27,826 nt of DNA from Rhodobiaceae bacterium. Lineage in GTDB: Bacteria > Pseudomonadota > Alphaproteobacteria > RS24. The stretch is from assembly GCA_002683515.1 (NCBI GenBank), contig NYTN01000021.1, forward strand, positions 1-27,826. Direction: 5' to 3'. Position numbers and translations under genes: made by a program. This document shows positions 7,435 to 15,081 of the stretch, in pieces; positions within the stretch are counted from its first letter, which is position 1, and every line of letters starts with the position of its first letter. Below the pieces are notes generated by a model that searched no databases, was not told the origin of the DNA, and saw only the letters and a list, made by a program, of their open reading frames with translations.

Positions 7435-8093
7435 TTGGGCGTCTTAAAGGTCTCGTGGATGGTGTTGGCGATGGCTGGGTGCTGATTGATGTGAATGGTG
7501 TCTGCTATCTTGTTGAAGGGTCGGGGCGCATGCTCTCCAGCCTCCCCGGTCAAGGTGAGTTAGTGAAACTGGCGATTGAAACCTATGTGCGTGAAGATCA
7601 GTTCAGACTTTTTGGATTTTTGTCGGAAGAAGAAAGAAGTTGGTTCAAACTCTTGCTCGGTGTGCAGGGGGTTGGGGCGAAAGTCGCGCTCGCTATTCAG
7701 AGTGTTTTATCGGTCAGTGAGTTATCACAAGCCGTCATGGCACAAGACAAGACCATGGTGTCCCGCGCGCCGGGCGTCGGACCGAAAGTCGCCCAGCGGA
7801 TTGTACAAGAACTTAAAGATAAAGTACCTGAAGCTTCTTTTGTTGTTGCAGGACATGGGGCGTCAGCAGGAGGCGCAAGTGATGATGCCGGTGATATGAA
7901 TCAACCGGATATGAATACGACTGTGAGTGATGCGTTGTCGGCTCTAACCAATTTGGGATATGCGCGAAGTCAGGCGCATGTTGCAGTCATGACGGTTATG
8001 GGTCAGTTGAACCAATCAGAGGATGGGGCCGAAACATTGAGCACCGAAGCCCTGATTAAAAGCGCCCTGAAGGAGCTTGCTGAAAATGGTTGA
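7431..8093 (+). CDS. ruvA: Holliday junction branch migration protein RuvA
   Basis: RuvA tetramers bind the four-way junction and load the RuvB motors. The 220-residue protein starts MIGRLKGLVDGV. It contains the OB-fold domain, the ERSWFKLLLGVQGVGAKVALAI helix-hairpin-helix and a second one near APGVGPKVAQRIVQELKDK, which bind DNA. After a glycine/serine-rich linker (residues ~142-160) comes the C-terminal domain III (DALSALTNLGYARSQA), which contacts RuvB. The start overlaps the ruvC stop, and the stop overlaps the ruvB start by eight bases. Confidence 0.95.
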   Translation: MIGRLKGLVDGVGDGWVLIDVNGVCYLVEGSGRMLSSLPGQGELVKLAIETYVREDQFRLFGFLSEEERSWFKLLLGVQGVGAKVALAIQSVLSVSELSQAVMAQDKTMVSRAPGVGPKVAQRIVQELKDKVPEASFVVAGHGASAGGASDDAGDMNQPDMNTTVSDALSALTNLGYARSQAHVAVMTVMGQLNQSEDGAETLSTEALIKSALKELAENG

Positions 8094-9156
8094 GAGAGAT
8101 GAGGAAAGAGAAATCTCTGCTCCCGCGCAACGTGATGATCAAGACTCAGCCATGCGCCCGCAGCGACTTTCAAATTTTGTCGGTCAACAAAAGGGGCGGG
8201 ATAATCTTTCCGTGTTTATTCAGGCGGCTAAGTCTCGTGGTGATGCGATGGATCATGTTTTATTTGCTGGGCCGCCTGGGCTTGGCAAGACAACTTTGGC
8301 TCAAATCGTTTCGCGCGAACTGGGGGTTGGCTTTCGGGCAACGTCGGGGCCAGTAATTACAAAAGCAGGTGATCTAGCGGCCCTGCTGACAAATCTTGAA
8401 AGTAATGATGTTTTGTTCATTGACGAAATTCACCGCTTAAGCCCAGCCGTGGAAGAAGTTCTTTATCCGGCGATGGAAGATTTTGAGTTGGACTTAATGA
8501 TTGGGGAAGGTCCAGCTGCAAGGTCAGTAAAAATTGATCTGCCGCCTTTTACGCTTGTAGGGGCTACGACGCGGGCAGGTTTACTGACGACCCCCTTGCG
8601 CGACAGATTTGGTATTCAAATTTACCTTGGTTTTTATGAATTGGATGAACTTGAACATATTGTCCGGCGCAATGCGAAATTGATGAGGCTGGAAATTAAT
8701 GATGAGGGTGCGCGCGAAGTGGCGCGACGCTCGCGAGGAACGCCGAGGGTCGCCGGAAGGCTTTTGCGTCGCGTTCGGGATTTTGCAACTGTTGCAAATG
8801 CCGGAGAAATTACTGCTCAAATTGCCGATGAAGCTCTGGTGAAACTAGAGGTGGATAGTCGGGGTCTCGATGCGCTGGATCATCGCTATCTTCTCACTGT
8901 GGCTGAGAAGTTTCTAGGTGGGCCTGTGGGGATTGATACGATTGCTGCCGCGCTCGGCGAACCCCGCGATGCGCTGGAGGATATCGTTGAGCCTTTCCTG
9001 ATACAACTCGGATTCTTGAATCGAACGCCACGCGGTCGGATGCTGATGCCCTTGGCTTTCACGCATTTGGGGCTCACGCCGCCGGAAACTAAAAATGGCT
9101 CCGCAGACCCTATGTCGGAAGATTTATTTAATCCCGGGCAAGATAATAGAGAATAA
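8086..9156 (+). CDS. ruvB: Holliday junction branch migration ATPase RuvB
   Basis: AAA+ motor that drives branch migration together with RuvA. The 356-residue protein has Walker A GPPGLGKTT at residues 62-70, Walker B with DEIH at 113-116, sensor 1 GATTRAG, arginine finger in RDRFG, sensor 2 in SRGTPRVAGRLLRRVRDF, and the C-terminal winged helix ending in the typical FLNRTPRGRMLMPLAFTHLGL. The ATG at 8086 has AGGAG at 8071-8075 ten bases upstream; a TTG at 8077 is less likely. It completes ruvCAB and is followed after eight bases by ybgC. Confidence 0.96.
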   Translation: MVERDEEREISAPAQRDDQDSAMRPQRLSNFVGQQKGRDNLSVFIQAAKSRGDAMDHVLFAGPPGLGKTTLAQIVSRELGVGFRATSGPVITKAGDLAALLTNLESNDVLFIDEIHRLSPAVEEVLYPAMEDFELDLMIGEGPAARSVKIDLPPFTLVGATTRAGLLTTPLRDRFGIQIYLGFYELDELEHIVRRNAKLMRLEINDEGAREVARRSRGTPRVAGRLLRRVRDFATVANAGEITAQIADEALVKLEVDSRGLDALDHRYLLTVAEKFLGGPVGIDTIAAALGEPRDALEDIVEPFLIQLGFLNRTPRGRMLMPLAFTHLGLTPPETKNGSADPMSEDLFNPGQDNRE

Positions 9157-9164
9157 TAAATGAT

Positions 9165-9638
9165 ATGAACGACCTGCTTCAAAATAGCATTCAAAACGGT
9201 ATTCATAGACTGCCGGTGAGGGTCTATTACGAGGATACGGACTTCTCCGGCGTGGTTTATCATGCCAATTATTTGCGTTTTGCTGAACGTGGCCGGTCAG
9301 AATTTCTTCATTCATGTGGTATTCATCATTCTGACCTCTTCAGTAGGCCCAACCCGCTGGCATTTACAGTTGTAAATATGAATATTGATTTTCTTGCACC
9401 AGCTAAAATTGATGACAGGCTGGAGGTTGTTTCGGCATATATTTTCATTAAAGGCGCGTGCTTACATATTAAGCAGGCCATTATGCTTCACCATAAAGTT
9501 TTGTGGCGGGCAGATGTTCATATTGCTTGTATCACGGCAGCAGGTCGCCCGGTAAGAATGCCTAGGGATGTTTCAAGTCTCCTTGAGCCGCACTTGACGC
9601 AGGAAGAGTATTTCCTGAATTTTATAGATAAGCCCTAG
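9165..9638 (+). CDS. ybgC: Tol-Pal associated acyl-CoA thioesterase YbgC
   Basis: Hot-dog-fold thioesterase of the YbgC/4-hydroxybenzoyl-CoA thioesterase family, 157 residues. The active-site segment YYEDTDFSGVVYHANYLRF begins at residue 21; Asp26 is the expected catalytic residue and His33 is conserved. YbgC hydrolyses acyl-CoA and is linked to phospholipid metabolism, and it is the usual first gene of the tol-pal cluster, as here. It lies eight bases after ruvB, so the two clusters may be read together. The upstream Shine-Dalgarno sequence is weak. Confidence 0.92.
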   Translation: MNDLLQNSIQNGIHRLPVRVYYEDTDFSGVVYHANYLRFAERGRSEFLHSCGIHHSDLFSRPNPLAFTVVNMNIDFLAPAKIDDRLEVVSAYIFIKGACLHIKQAIMLHHKVLWRADVHIACITAAGRPVRMPRDVSSLLEPHLTQEEYFLNFIDKP

Positions 9639-9652
9639 TTTGGTCACATTTA

Positions 9653-9683
9653 TCCTGCAAAACAGCAAAATATAATGCAGGAG
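9653..9683 (+). promoter_or_regulatory. Hairpin covering the tolQ ribosome binding site
   Basis: TCCTGCA at 9653-9659 pairs perfectly with TGCAGGA at 9676-9682 across a 16-base A-rich loop. The 3' arm contains the first bases of the GGAG Shine-Dalgarno sequence (9680-9683) that serves the tolQ ATG at 9694. Folding would reduce tolQ translation. The pairing is visible; regulation is inferred. Confidence 0.4.
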
Positions 9684-9693
9684 ATTGGAACGG

Positions 9694-10440
9694 ATGAATG
9701 AATTTCTTGATGTTGTGAGCGATCCAACACTGGTGGAACAAGCTTCTACGCTTTCCAATCCAGATTTGGCTTCTACGGATTTCGGTCTTTATTCATTGTT
9801 TTTGCGTGCGGACTGGGTCGTAAAAATTGTCATGATTGGTCTTGTCATGGCATCTATACAAACTTGGGCAATCATCATTGAAAAAATAATGACACTGCGA
9901 CGCTTGTCCCGCAAGGCAACTGATTTTGAGAAACTTTTCTTGTCCGGAGAAAACCTATCCAGTCTTTATAAGCGTATCAATGGACGTGCTGACCACCCTA
10001 TGGCGCGAGTTTTCCTGGCCGGTATGAGAGAATGGGTCAGAACTTCATCTGATGGTAAAGAGAAAAAAATTACTCCGGAACTGATTAATCGTGTTGACCG
10101 AACGCTAAATGGTGCCGTTGCACATGAGGTCGGGTTTCTCTCAAACCGCTTGCTGTTTCTTGCAACAGTTGGCGCTATTGCGCCATTTATTGGCTTGTTT
10201 GGTACTGTGTGGGGTATTATGAACAGCTTTCAGGCGATTGCACTGACCCAAGATACTAATCTGGCCGTGGTTGCTCCAGGGATTGCGGAAGCGCTATTCG
10301 CAACAGGTCTAGGATTGCTTGCAGCTATTCCGGCAGTCATTGCCTATAACAAATTCACGTCCGATATTAACCGCTATGTTGCGCGTCTGGATTATTTTGC
10401 AGATGAGTTTTCCATTTTTCTTGATCGGCAATCAGGTTAA
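9694..10440 (+). CDS. tolQ: Tol-Pal system inner-membrane protein TolQ
   Basis: TolQ and TolR form the proton-driven motor that energises TolA for outer-membrane constriction at division. The 248-residue protein is of the MotA/TolQ/ExbB family. Three membrane segments are visible at about residues 42-64, 145-168 and 190-215, with the conserved motifs ATVGAIAPFIGLFGTVWGIM and PGIAEALFATGLGLLAAIPAVIAYN. The ATG at 9694 has a GGAG ten bases upstream; an upstream TTG at 9685 is less likely. It is followed by tolR after 27 bases. Confidence 0.95.
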   Translation: MNEFLDVVSDPTLVEQASTLSNPDLASTDFGLYSLFLRADWVVKIVMIGLVMASIQTWAIIIEKIMTLRRLSRKATDFEKLFLSGENLSSLYKRINGRADHPMARVFLAGMREWVRTSSDGKEKKITPELINRVDRTLNGAVAHEVGFLSNRLLFLATVGAIAPFIGLFGTVWGIMNSFQAIALTQDTNLAVVAPGIAEALFATGLGLLAAIPAVIAYNKFTSDINRYVARLDYFADEFSIFLDRQSG

Positions 10441-10467
10441 TCCCTAGCCAAGCATATAGGGTACATA

Positions 10468-10938
10468 ATGGCTATTAACATGAATTCACAGCAAAATGGT
10501 GCTTCACGAACCGGCTCTTCGCGCCATTCGCGAAGGCATCAGGCGCCTATGAGTGAAATTAATGTCACACCTATGGTGGATGTAATGCTTGTTTTGCTGA
10601 TTGTGTTTATGGTCGCTGCACCGCTTCTGACAGTTGGTGTACCCGTTAATCTCCCAAAAACAGATGCAAAGCCTCTGACCGGTGATAGTGAACCATTGGC
10701 GATAACTGTGAAGGCTGACGGCAATATTTTTCTACAAGATACCGCTATCGAAGCATCTAATCTCGTAGCTAAACTTCGCGCTATTTCAGATACAGGTTAT
10801 GAAGAGCGGATTTATGTGCGCGGCGATAAGGATGTCGCTTATGGCGATGTTGCAGATGTAGTAGCGCGTATTAATTCAGCCGGCTTTTCAAAAGTAGCAT
10901 TAGTCACGGATTTAAAATCAGGGCAGGACAAAAAATAA
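10468..10938 (+). CDS. tolR: Tol-Pal system protein TolR
   Basis: ExbD/TolR family protein, 156 residues, partner of TolQ in the proton channel. A basic, serine-rich N-terminus is followed by the family motif SEINVTPMVDVMLVLLIVFM. Asp38 in the single membrane segment (about residues 35-54) is the expected proton-carrying residue. The remaining part is a periplasmic domain with the usual beta-rich pattern (LAITVKADGNIFL, RIYVRGDKDVAYGDV). Its stop codon is immediately followed by the tolA ATG with no gap, indicating coupling. Confidence 0.94.
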   Translation: MAINMNSQQNGASRTGSSRHSRRHQAPMSEINVTPMVDVMLVLLIVFMVAAPLLTVGVPVNLPKTDAKPLTGDSEPLAITVKADGNIFLQDTAIEASNLVAKLRAISDTGYEERIYVRGDKDVAYGDVADVVARINSAGFSKVALVTDLKSGQDKK

Positions 10939-11787
10939 ATGATGTGGCAAAACCGAGTTGATTACATTCGGTCGTCCTCTCTAAACAGAGAGATTGTCCT
11001 CTCGACTGTTTTGCATGTTCTGGTTGTTTTATCAGCCTTTATTGTTTTGCCGATCCCCGAAAAAATAAGCCTTCCGGATTATGCTTTGCCAATTGACGTC
11101 ATAACCATTGATGAATTCACGCGGATGACCAGTCAAGATCCTAAGCCAGAGATAAAAACTGACCAAGCTGAAGAAATGGAAAAACCACCGGCAAATATAA
11201 GACAAGAAACTGCCCCCCCCCCACCGGCTGACAATTCTGATTCGATGCCGTTACTTTATCCAAAACCGGCATCAACCCCAAAACCGCATGAAGCTGACTC
11301 AATGCCTGAACCAGTTAATCTGGTTGGTGATGTTGTGCCGCTAGCGCGTCCCCGTCCGACGAAGACTGAACGCAAGCCTTTACTGGATACCGCTGCCGTA
11401 CAAGCGCTATTGGACAAAACACCTGACCTTCCCGAGCCGACACCGCCTGAGCCGATAGCAGATTTACCGCCGAGTGAAAGAATGAGCTTAAGCGAAATAG
11501 ATGCTTTCAGAGCTCAAATCCGTGCCTGTTGGTCCGTACCCGCGGGCGCCAAAAATGCCGAAAGTCTTGTGGTGCGTGTGCGCGTTCAACTTGATACTTC
11601 CGGTCGTCCGATAGCAAAAAAAGTTATTAACCGCGCTCAACTGACAGATAGTTTTTTTCTGAGTGCTGCTGAAAGCGTGTTACGCGCGATAGAAAGATGC
11701 CAGCCATATAAAATGCCGCCTGAAAAATATGAAAGCTGGCGTCAAATGGAGCTTAATTTTGACCCGAGTAAGATGTTAAAAGGATAG
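10939..11787 (+). CDS. tolA: Cell envelope protein TolA
   Basis: TolA bridges the TolQR motor and the TolB-Pal complex. The 282-residue protein has one N-terminal membrane helix (about residues 20-40) carrying the S-x-x-x-H motif (S22, H26) needed to contact TolQR. A proline-rich, charged periplasmic stretch (about 55-170) replaces the long Ala/Lys helix of E. coli TolA. A C-terminal TonB-like domain follows, with two cysteines (in RACWSVPAG and ERCQPYKMP) as in the family. The short Pro-rich form is common in Alphaproteobacteria. Bases 11213-11222 are a run of ten C residues encoding part of APPPP, a potential slippage site. Confidence 0.88.
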   Translation: MMWQNRVDYIRSSSLNREIVLSTVLHVLVVLSAFIVLPIPEKISLPDYALPIDVITIDEFTRMTSQDPKPEIKTDQAEEMEKPPANIRQETAPPPPADNSDSMPLLYPKPASTPKPHEADSMPEPVNLVGDVVPLARPRPTKTERKPLLDTAAVQALLDKTPDLPEPTPPEPIADLPPSERMSLSEIDAFRAQIRACWSVPAGAKNAESLVVRVRVQLDTSGRPIAKKVINRAQLTDSFFLSAAESVLRAIERCQPYKMPPEKYESWRQMELNFDPSKMLKG

Positions 11788-11810
11788 AGAGCAAATAAAG
11801 GAACAAAGAA

Positions 11811-13136
11811 ATGATTAAAATCATAACGCGAAAAATGTTTGTGGTTCTGGTGGTGTTGATGGCCCAGATTTCTATCAGCTTTGCTCAGGATCTACTGCGT
11901 ATTGATATTACGCAAGGTAATGTGGATCCACTCCCCGTCGCGATCAACCCATTTCAGGGACAGGACGACCAGCCCAGCATGATTGGGACTGATATTGCCA
12001 ATGTCGTTAAATCCGATCTCAACCGTTCAGGCTTGTTTCAGTCAATAAACCCTGAAGGTTTCATCGAGAAGGATTTAAGGGTTAATGCGCGTCCGAGGTT
12101 TGGAGACTGGCGTATTATCAATACGCAAGCTTTGGTTATTGGGAAAGTTGCCAATATGGAAGACGGACGAATTAGTATCGAATTCCGCTTATGGGATGTC
12201 GTTGCTGAGCAGCAAATGATGGGGCTTCAACTCATCTCCACACCATCTAACTGGCGCTGGATTGGTCACTTAGTGGCTGATGCCATTTATGAACGATTGA
12301 CGGGCGAGACTGGATATTTTGACAGCCGCATTGTTTATGTGGATGAAACCGGACCAAAAAATAGACGCGTAAAACGCCTCGCTATTATGGATCAGGATGG
12401 CCACAATCCTCGACAAATCACAACAGGTCAGTCCTTGGCGCTAACCCCGCGCTTTAGCCCGACGGCTCAAGAAATTACTTATCTTAGCTATGCTAACCGC
12501 CAACCAAGAGTGTTTCTTCTGAATATTGAGACCGGTCAGCAAGAAATTGTTGGAGATTTCCCCGGCATGACTTTCGCGCCGCGTTTTTCGCCGGATGGCC
12601 AGAAAATTATTATGAGTTTGGAGCGTAGCGGTAATTCAAATATCTATACATTAGATTTGAGAACACGCGTCTCTCGCCGACTGACCAACACGTTGGCGAT
12701 TGATACCGCACCCTGTTATGCACCGGATGGCGAGCGTATTGTTTTTGAAAGTGACAGGGCAGGGCGTCAGCAACTTTATGTCATGGAAGCGGATGGAAAA
12801 AATGTGCAACGTATAAGTTATGGTGAAGGTCGCTATGCCACACCTGTTTGGTCTCCACGTGGCGATCTGATAGCCTTTACAAAGCAACTAAATGGGAGAT
12901 TCCTTATTGGGGTGATGAAACCTGATGGCTCAGGTGAGAGAATTTTGACCGAGGGATACCATAATGAGGGACCAGCTTGGTCTCCTAATGGGCGGGTTCT
13001 GACTTTCTTTCGTGAACAAAAAGGTGAAAAAGCTGGGCCTGGTCTATGGACAGTGGATGTAACGGGTTACAATGAACGCCCCTTGAAAACCCCAGGTTTT
13101 GCCTCTGATCCTGCCTGGTCACCGCTTATAAGGTGA
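11811..13136 (+). CDS. tolB: Tol-Pal system periplasmic protein TolB
   Basis: Periplasmic beta-propeller protein that binds Pal and TolA. The 441-residue precursor starts with a Sec signal peptide (basic start, hydrophobic core, cleavage expected after SFA near residue 25). The N-terminal domain (about 26-165) is followed by propeller blades with repeated signatures such as PRFSPDGQKI, CYAPDGERIVFESDR, PVWSPRGDLIAF and PAWSPNGRVLTFF. A Shine-Dalgarno AAGGAA at 11798-11803 precedes the ATG. It follows tolA after 23 bases. Confidence 0.95.
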   Translation: MIKIITRKMFVVLVVLMAQISISFAQDLLRIDITQGNVDPLPVAINPFQGQDDQPSMIGTDIANVVKSDLNRSGLFQSINPEGFIEKDLRVNARPRFGDWRIINTQALVIGKVANMEDGRISIEFRLWDVVAEQQMMGLQLISTPSNWRWIGHLVADAIYERLTGETGYFDSRIVYVDETGPKNRRVKRLAIMDQDGHNPRQITTGQSLALTPRFSPTAQEITYLSYANRQPRVFLLNIETGQQEIVGDFPGMTFAPRFSPDGQKIIMSLERSGNSNIYTLDLRTRVSRRLTNTLAIDTAPCYAPDGERIVFESDRAGRQQLYVMEADGKNVQRISYGEGRYATPVWSPRGDLIAFTKQLNGRFLIGVMKPDGSGERILTEGYHNEGPAWSPNGRVLTFFREQKGEKAGPGLWTVDVTGYNERPLKTPGFASDPAWSPLIR

Positions 13137-13174
13137 AGAAATAACAACATTGATTAAAAAAAGGATTTTATGCG

Positions 13175-13203
13175 TTGAAAGTGCTTGTTTTTTTGATTAA
13201 GAG
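13175..13203 (+). promoter_or_regulatory. Possible pal promoter
   Basis: TTGAAA at 13175-13180 is followed after 17 bases by TAAGAG at 13198-13203 in the 139-base AT-rich spacer between tolB and pal. The -35 is good and the -10 poor. Separate transcription of the abundant lipoprotein Pal would be sensible, but this is a weak pattern match. Confidence 0.3.
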
Positions 13204-13275
13204 TAATCTTACAAATGGGCAGAGATTGTCCGTATGAAAATTTTTTCTCTTTTTAGGCTGATTTAGGAGCATGTT

Positions 13276-13743
13276 ATGAGAAAGTTATTTAGATCTTCTA
13301 ATATCGTTGTTGCCCTTGGGGCAAGCGTCCTTCTCACTGCATGTGCTGCAAGTGGAACTGTCAGTGGAAGCTACGGTGGTTCAAGTGATGAAAGTGCAGT
13401 TAAAGAACTTGTCAGAAATGTTGGTGATAGGGTTTTCTTTTCTACCGACTCTGCGGGTCTTTCTTCAGAAGCCCGTTCAACAATCATGCGTCAAGCAGAT
13501 TGGCTTAAAACAAACAGTAAGTCTCTCACCATTGAGGGGCATGCAGATGAACGAGGAACTAGAGAGTATAATATTGCTCTTGGTGCGCGTCGTGCAAATT
13601 CCGTTAAAGACTACATGATTAGCCTCGGAATTGACGGGTCTCGTCTTGAAACTGTTTCATGGGGTAAAGAACGACCAGTATCTCTGTGTGCAGAAGATGC
13701 TTGCTGGTCCAAAAACCGTCGTTCAGTTTCTGTAATTCAGTAA
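13276..13743 (+). CDS. pal: Peptidoglycan-associated lipoprotein Pal
   Basis: Outer-membrane lipoprotein that anchors the Tol system to peptidoglycan. The 155-residue precursor has a lipoprotein signal with lipobox LTAC and lipid-modified Cys23. The rest is an OmpA-like domain: VFFSTDSAGLSSEA, LTIEGHADERGTREYNIALGARRANSVKDYM and the closing KNRRSVSVI; the Asp and Arg that hold diaminopimelate are in these motifs. Two cysteines near the C-terminus (LCAEDACW) match alphaproteobacterial Pal. AGGAG at 13265-13269 is a good ribosome binding site. A strong terminator follows directly. Confidence 0.96.
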   Translation: MRKLFRSSNIVVALGASVLLTACAASGTVSGSYGGSSDESAVKELVRNVGDRVFFSTDSAGLSSEARSTIMRQADWLKTNSKSLTIEGHADERGTREYNIALGARRANSVKDYMISLGIDGSRLETVSWGKERPVSLCAEDACWSKNRRSVSVIQ

Positions 13744-13766
13744 ATAAAGAAATTATTAAAAGCTTC

Positions 13767-13794
13767 AAAGGGCACTTTTGGGTGCCCTTTTTTT
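13767..13794 (+). terminator. Rho-independent terminator after pal
   Basis: AAAGGGCAC (13767-13775) pairs with GTGCCCTTT (13782-13790) across a six-base loop, and the T-run extends to 13794. The nine-base stem followed by Ts is a classic intrinsic terminator closing the tol-pal operon. Confidence 0.92.
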
Positions 13795-13847
13795 ATGCCT
13801 TATATTAGCCTTTTTTCTGTATATATTGGCTGCAACGGAGGTTGATT

Positions 13848-15071
13848 ATGCGTGATAAACTTATGACCCGAAAAAGAATGTTCAGCCCTATTTACTGGCT
13901 GTTCCAGCTTTCTCTATTGGTGATGGTTTATGTTGCATCTATACTTCCCCTTCACGCCCAATCCAGTAATTCGTCAGGTGAAGCGCTGGATAATGTTCAA
14001 TTCTCGGATTTGTCTGACACAGTTAATTCTAAGGCTTCTTCGCCGACTTTAGAAAAACTTATTGCTAACATTGATGAATCCTTACAGATTTTAAATAGAC
14101 GTCTGGAAATGATGCCTATGGGTCCCGGCCTGAGTAGTGGGGGGACAGTTGTTGAAGGGGGATCTGGTCAGGAGCTTTTGGGACGGCTGGAAAGCATTGA
14201 AAATCGTCTTTCCGCACTTGCCTCTCTTCCGGGGGGCACATTTCAAGGGGACAACATGTCCTTAGGCGAAAGTGCTGCAGGTGGTTCGGCGATTGCAGAC
14301 TTACGCGTCAGGCTGACCCAAATTGAAGATGTCATGCGGTCGCTTAACGGCAAGCTGGATGATGTCTCCTTTCGCCTAACGAGATTCAGTGAGCGTTTTG
14401 AGCAGGTCACGGCAGACTCCGAGTTTCGTTTTCAGCAGTTAGAGCTTGCCGCAGCCGGTGCCGGGTCTAAAGCTCAGCAAAATACATCATCAGAACCCCA
14501 GGTTCTCGGGACCATGCCGGTGAGTAAACTAGAGTCTGTCGAATTGCTTGCCAAAGCAGAAACCATCACCTTGATTGGCGAGACGGTTCCCGACACGCCC
14601 CTGATTGCTCCACAGGCGAGCAGATCCTCAGGGAATGTAAATAATCTTGCATCCGGTCAGGTTGGAAGTGACGCAACTTCAGGTACGCCGAAAGAAATTT
14701 ACGACTTGGCTTTAAAAAGACTGCAAATGGGTGCTTATCAAGAAGCGCAGGGTGAGTTGCAGAATTTTCTTGATCTTTATCCGCGCGACCGCCTTGCCGG
14801 AAACGCACAGTACTGGTTAGGGGAAACCTTTTATGTGCAGAGGGATTATAAAAATGCCACTGCCGCATTTCTTGCTGGATATACAAATTATGGTGACAGT
14901 ACTAAAGCCCCGGATAGCCTTTTAAAGCTCGGTATGACACTCGTTATCATGGGTGAAAAGAAGACAGGGTGTGATGCTTTTGCTGAACTTTCTGATCGTT
15001 TCCCGGATGCGCCACAAGCCATAGTGCGTCGTGCAGAAATTGAAAGCCAGCGGGCAGAATGTTCAGGCTAA
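13848..15071 (+). CDS. cpoB: Cell division coordinator CpoB (YbgF)
   Basis: Periplasmic protein that coordinates peptidoglycan synthesis with Tol-driven constriction. The 407-residue precursor has a signal peptide with an unusually long basic start (core about residues 17-36, cleavage near LHAQ). A helical region with coiled-coil potential follows (LEKLIANIDESLQILNRRLEMM and LRVRLTQIEDVMRSLNGKLDDV), then low-complexity glycine/serine stretches. A C-terminal TPR domain begins at PKEIYDLALKRLQMGAYQEA and includes AGNAQYWLGETFY and APDSLLKLGMTL. The ATG at 13848 has GGAGG at 13837-13841. It lies after the pal terminator, so it needs read-through or its own promoter; TATATT at 13822-13827 is a possible -10. 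Confidence 0.92.
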   Translation: MRDKLMTRKRMFSPIYWLFQLSLLVMVYVASILPLHAQSSNSSGEALDNVQFSDLSDTVNSKASSPTLEKLIANIDESLQILNRRLEMMPMGPGLSSGGTVVEGGSGQELLGRLESIENRLSALASLPGGTFQGDNMSLGESAAGGSAIADLRVRLTQIEDVMRSLNGKLDDVSFRLTRFSERFEQVTADSEFRFQQLELAAAGAGSKAQQNTSSEPQVLGTMPVSKLESVELLAKAETITLIGETVPDTPLIAPQASRSSGNVNNLASGQVGSDATSGTPKEIYDLALKRLQMGAYQEAQGELQNFLDLYPRDRLAGNAQYWLGETFYVQRDYKNATAAFLAGYTNYGDSTKAPDSLLKLGMTLVIMGEKKTGCDAFAELSDRFPDAPQAIVRRAEIESQRAECSG

Positions 15072-15081
15072 GGTTACGGTT

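Noticed and set aside
13234..13266. Ten-codon leader frame (MKIFSLFRLI) ending in the pal ribosome binding site
   Set aside because: It has no ribosome binding site of its own and no run of a regulating amino acid; in AT-rich spacers such frames arise by chance.
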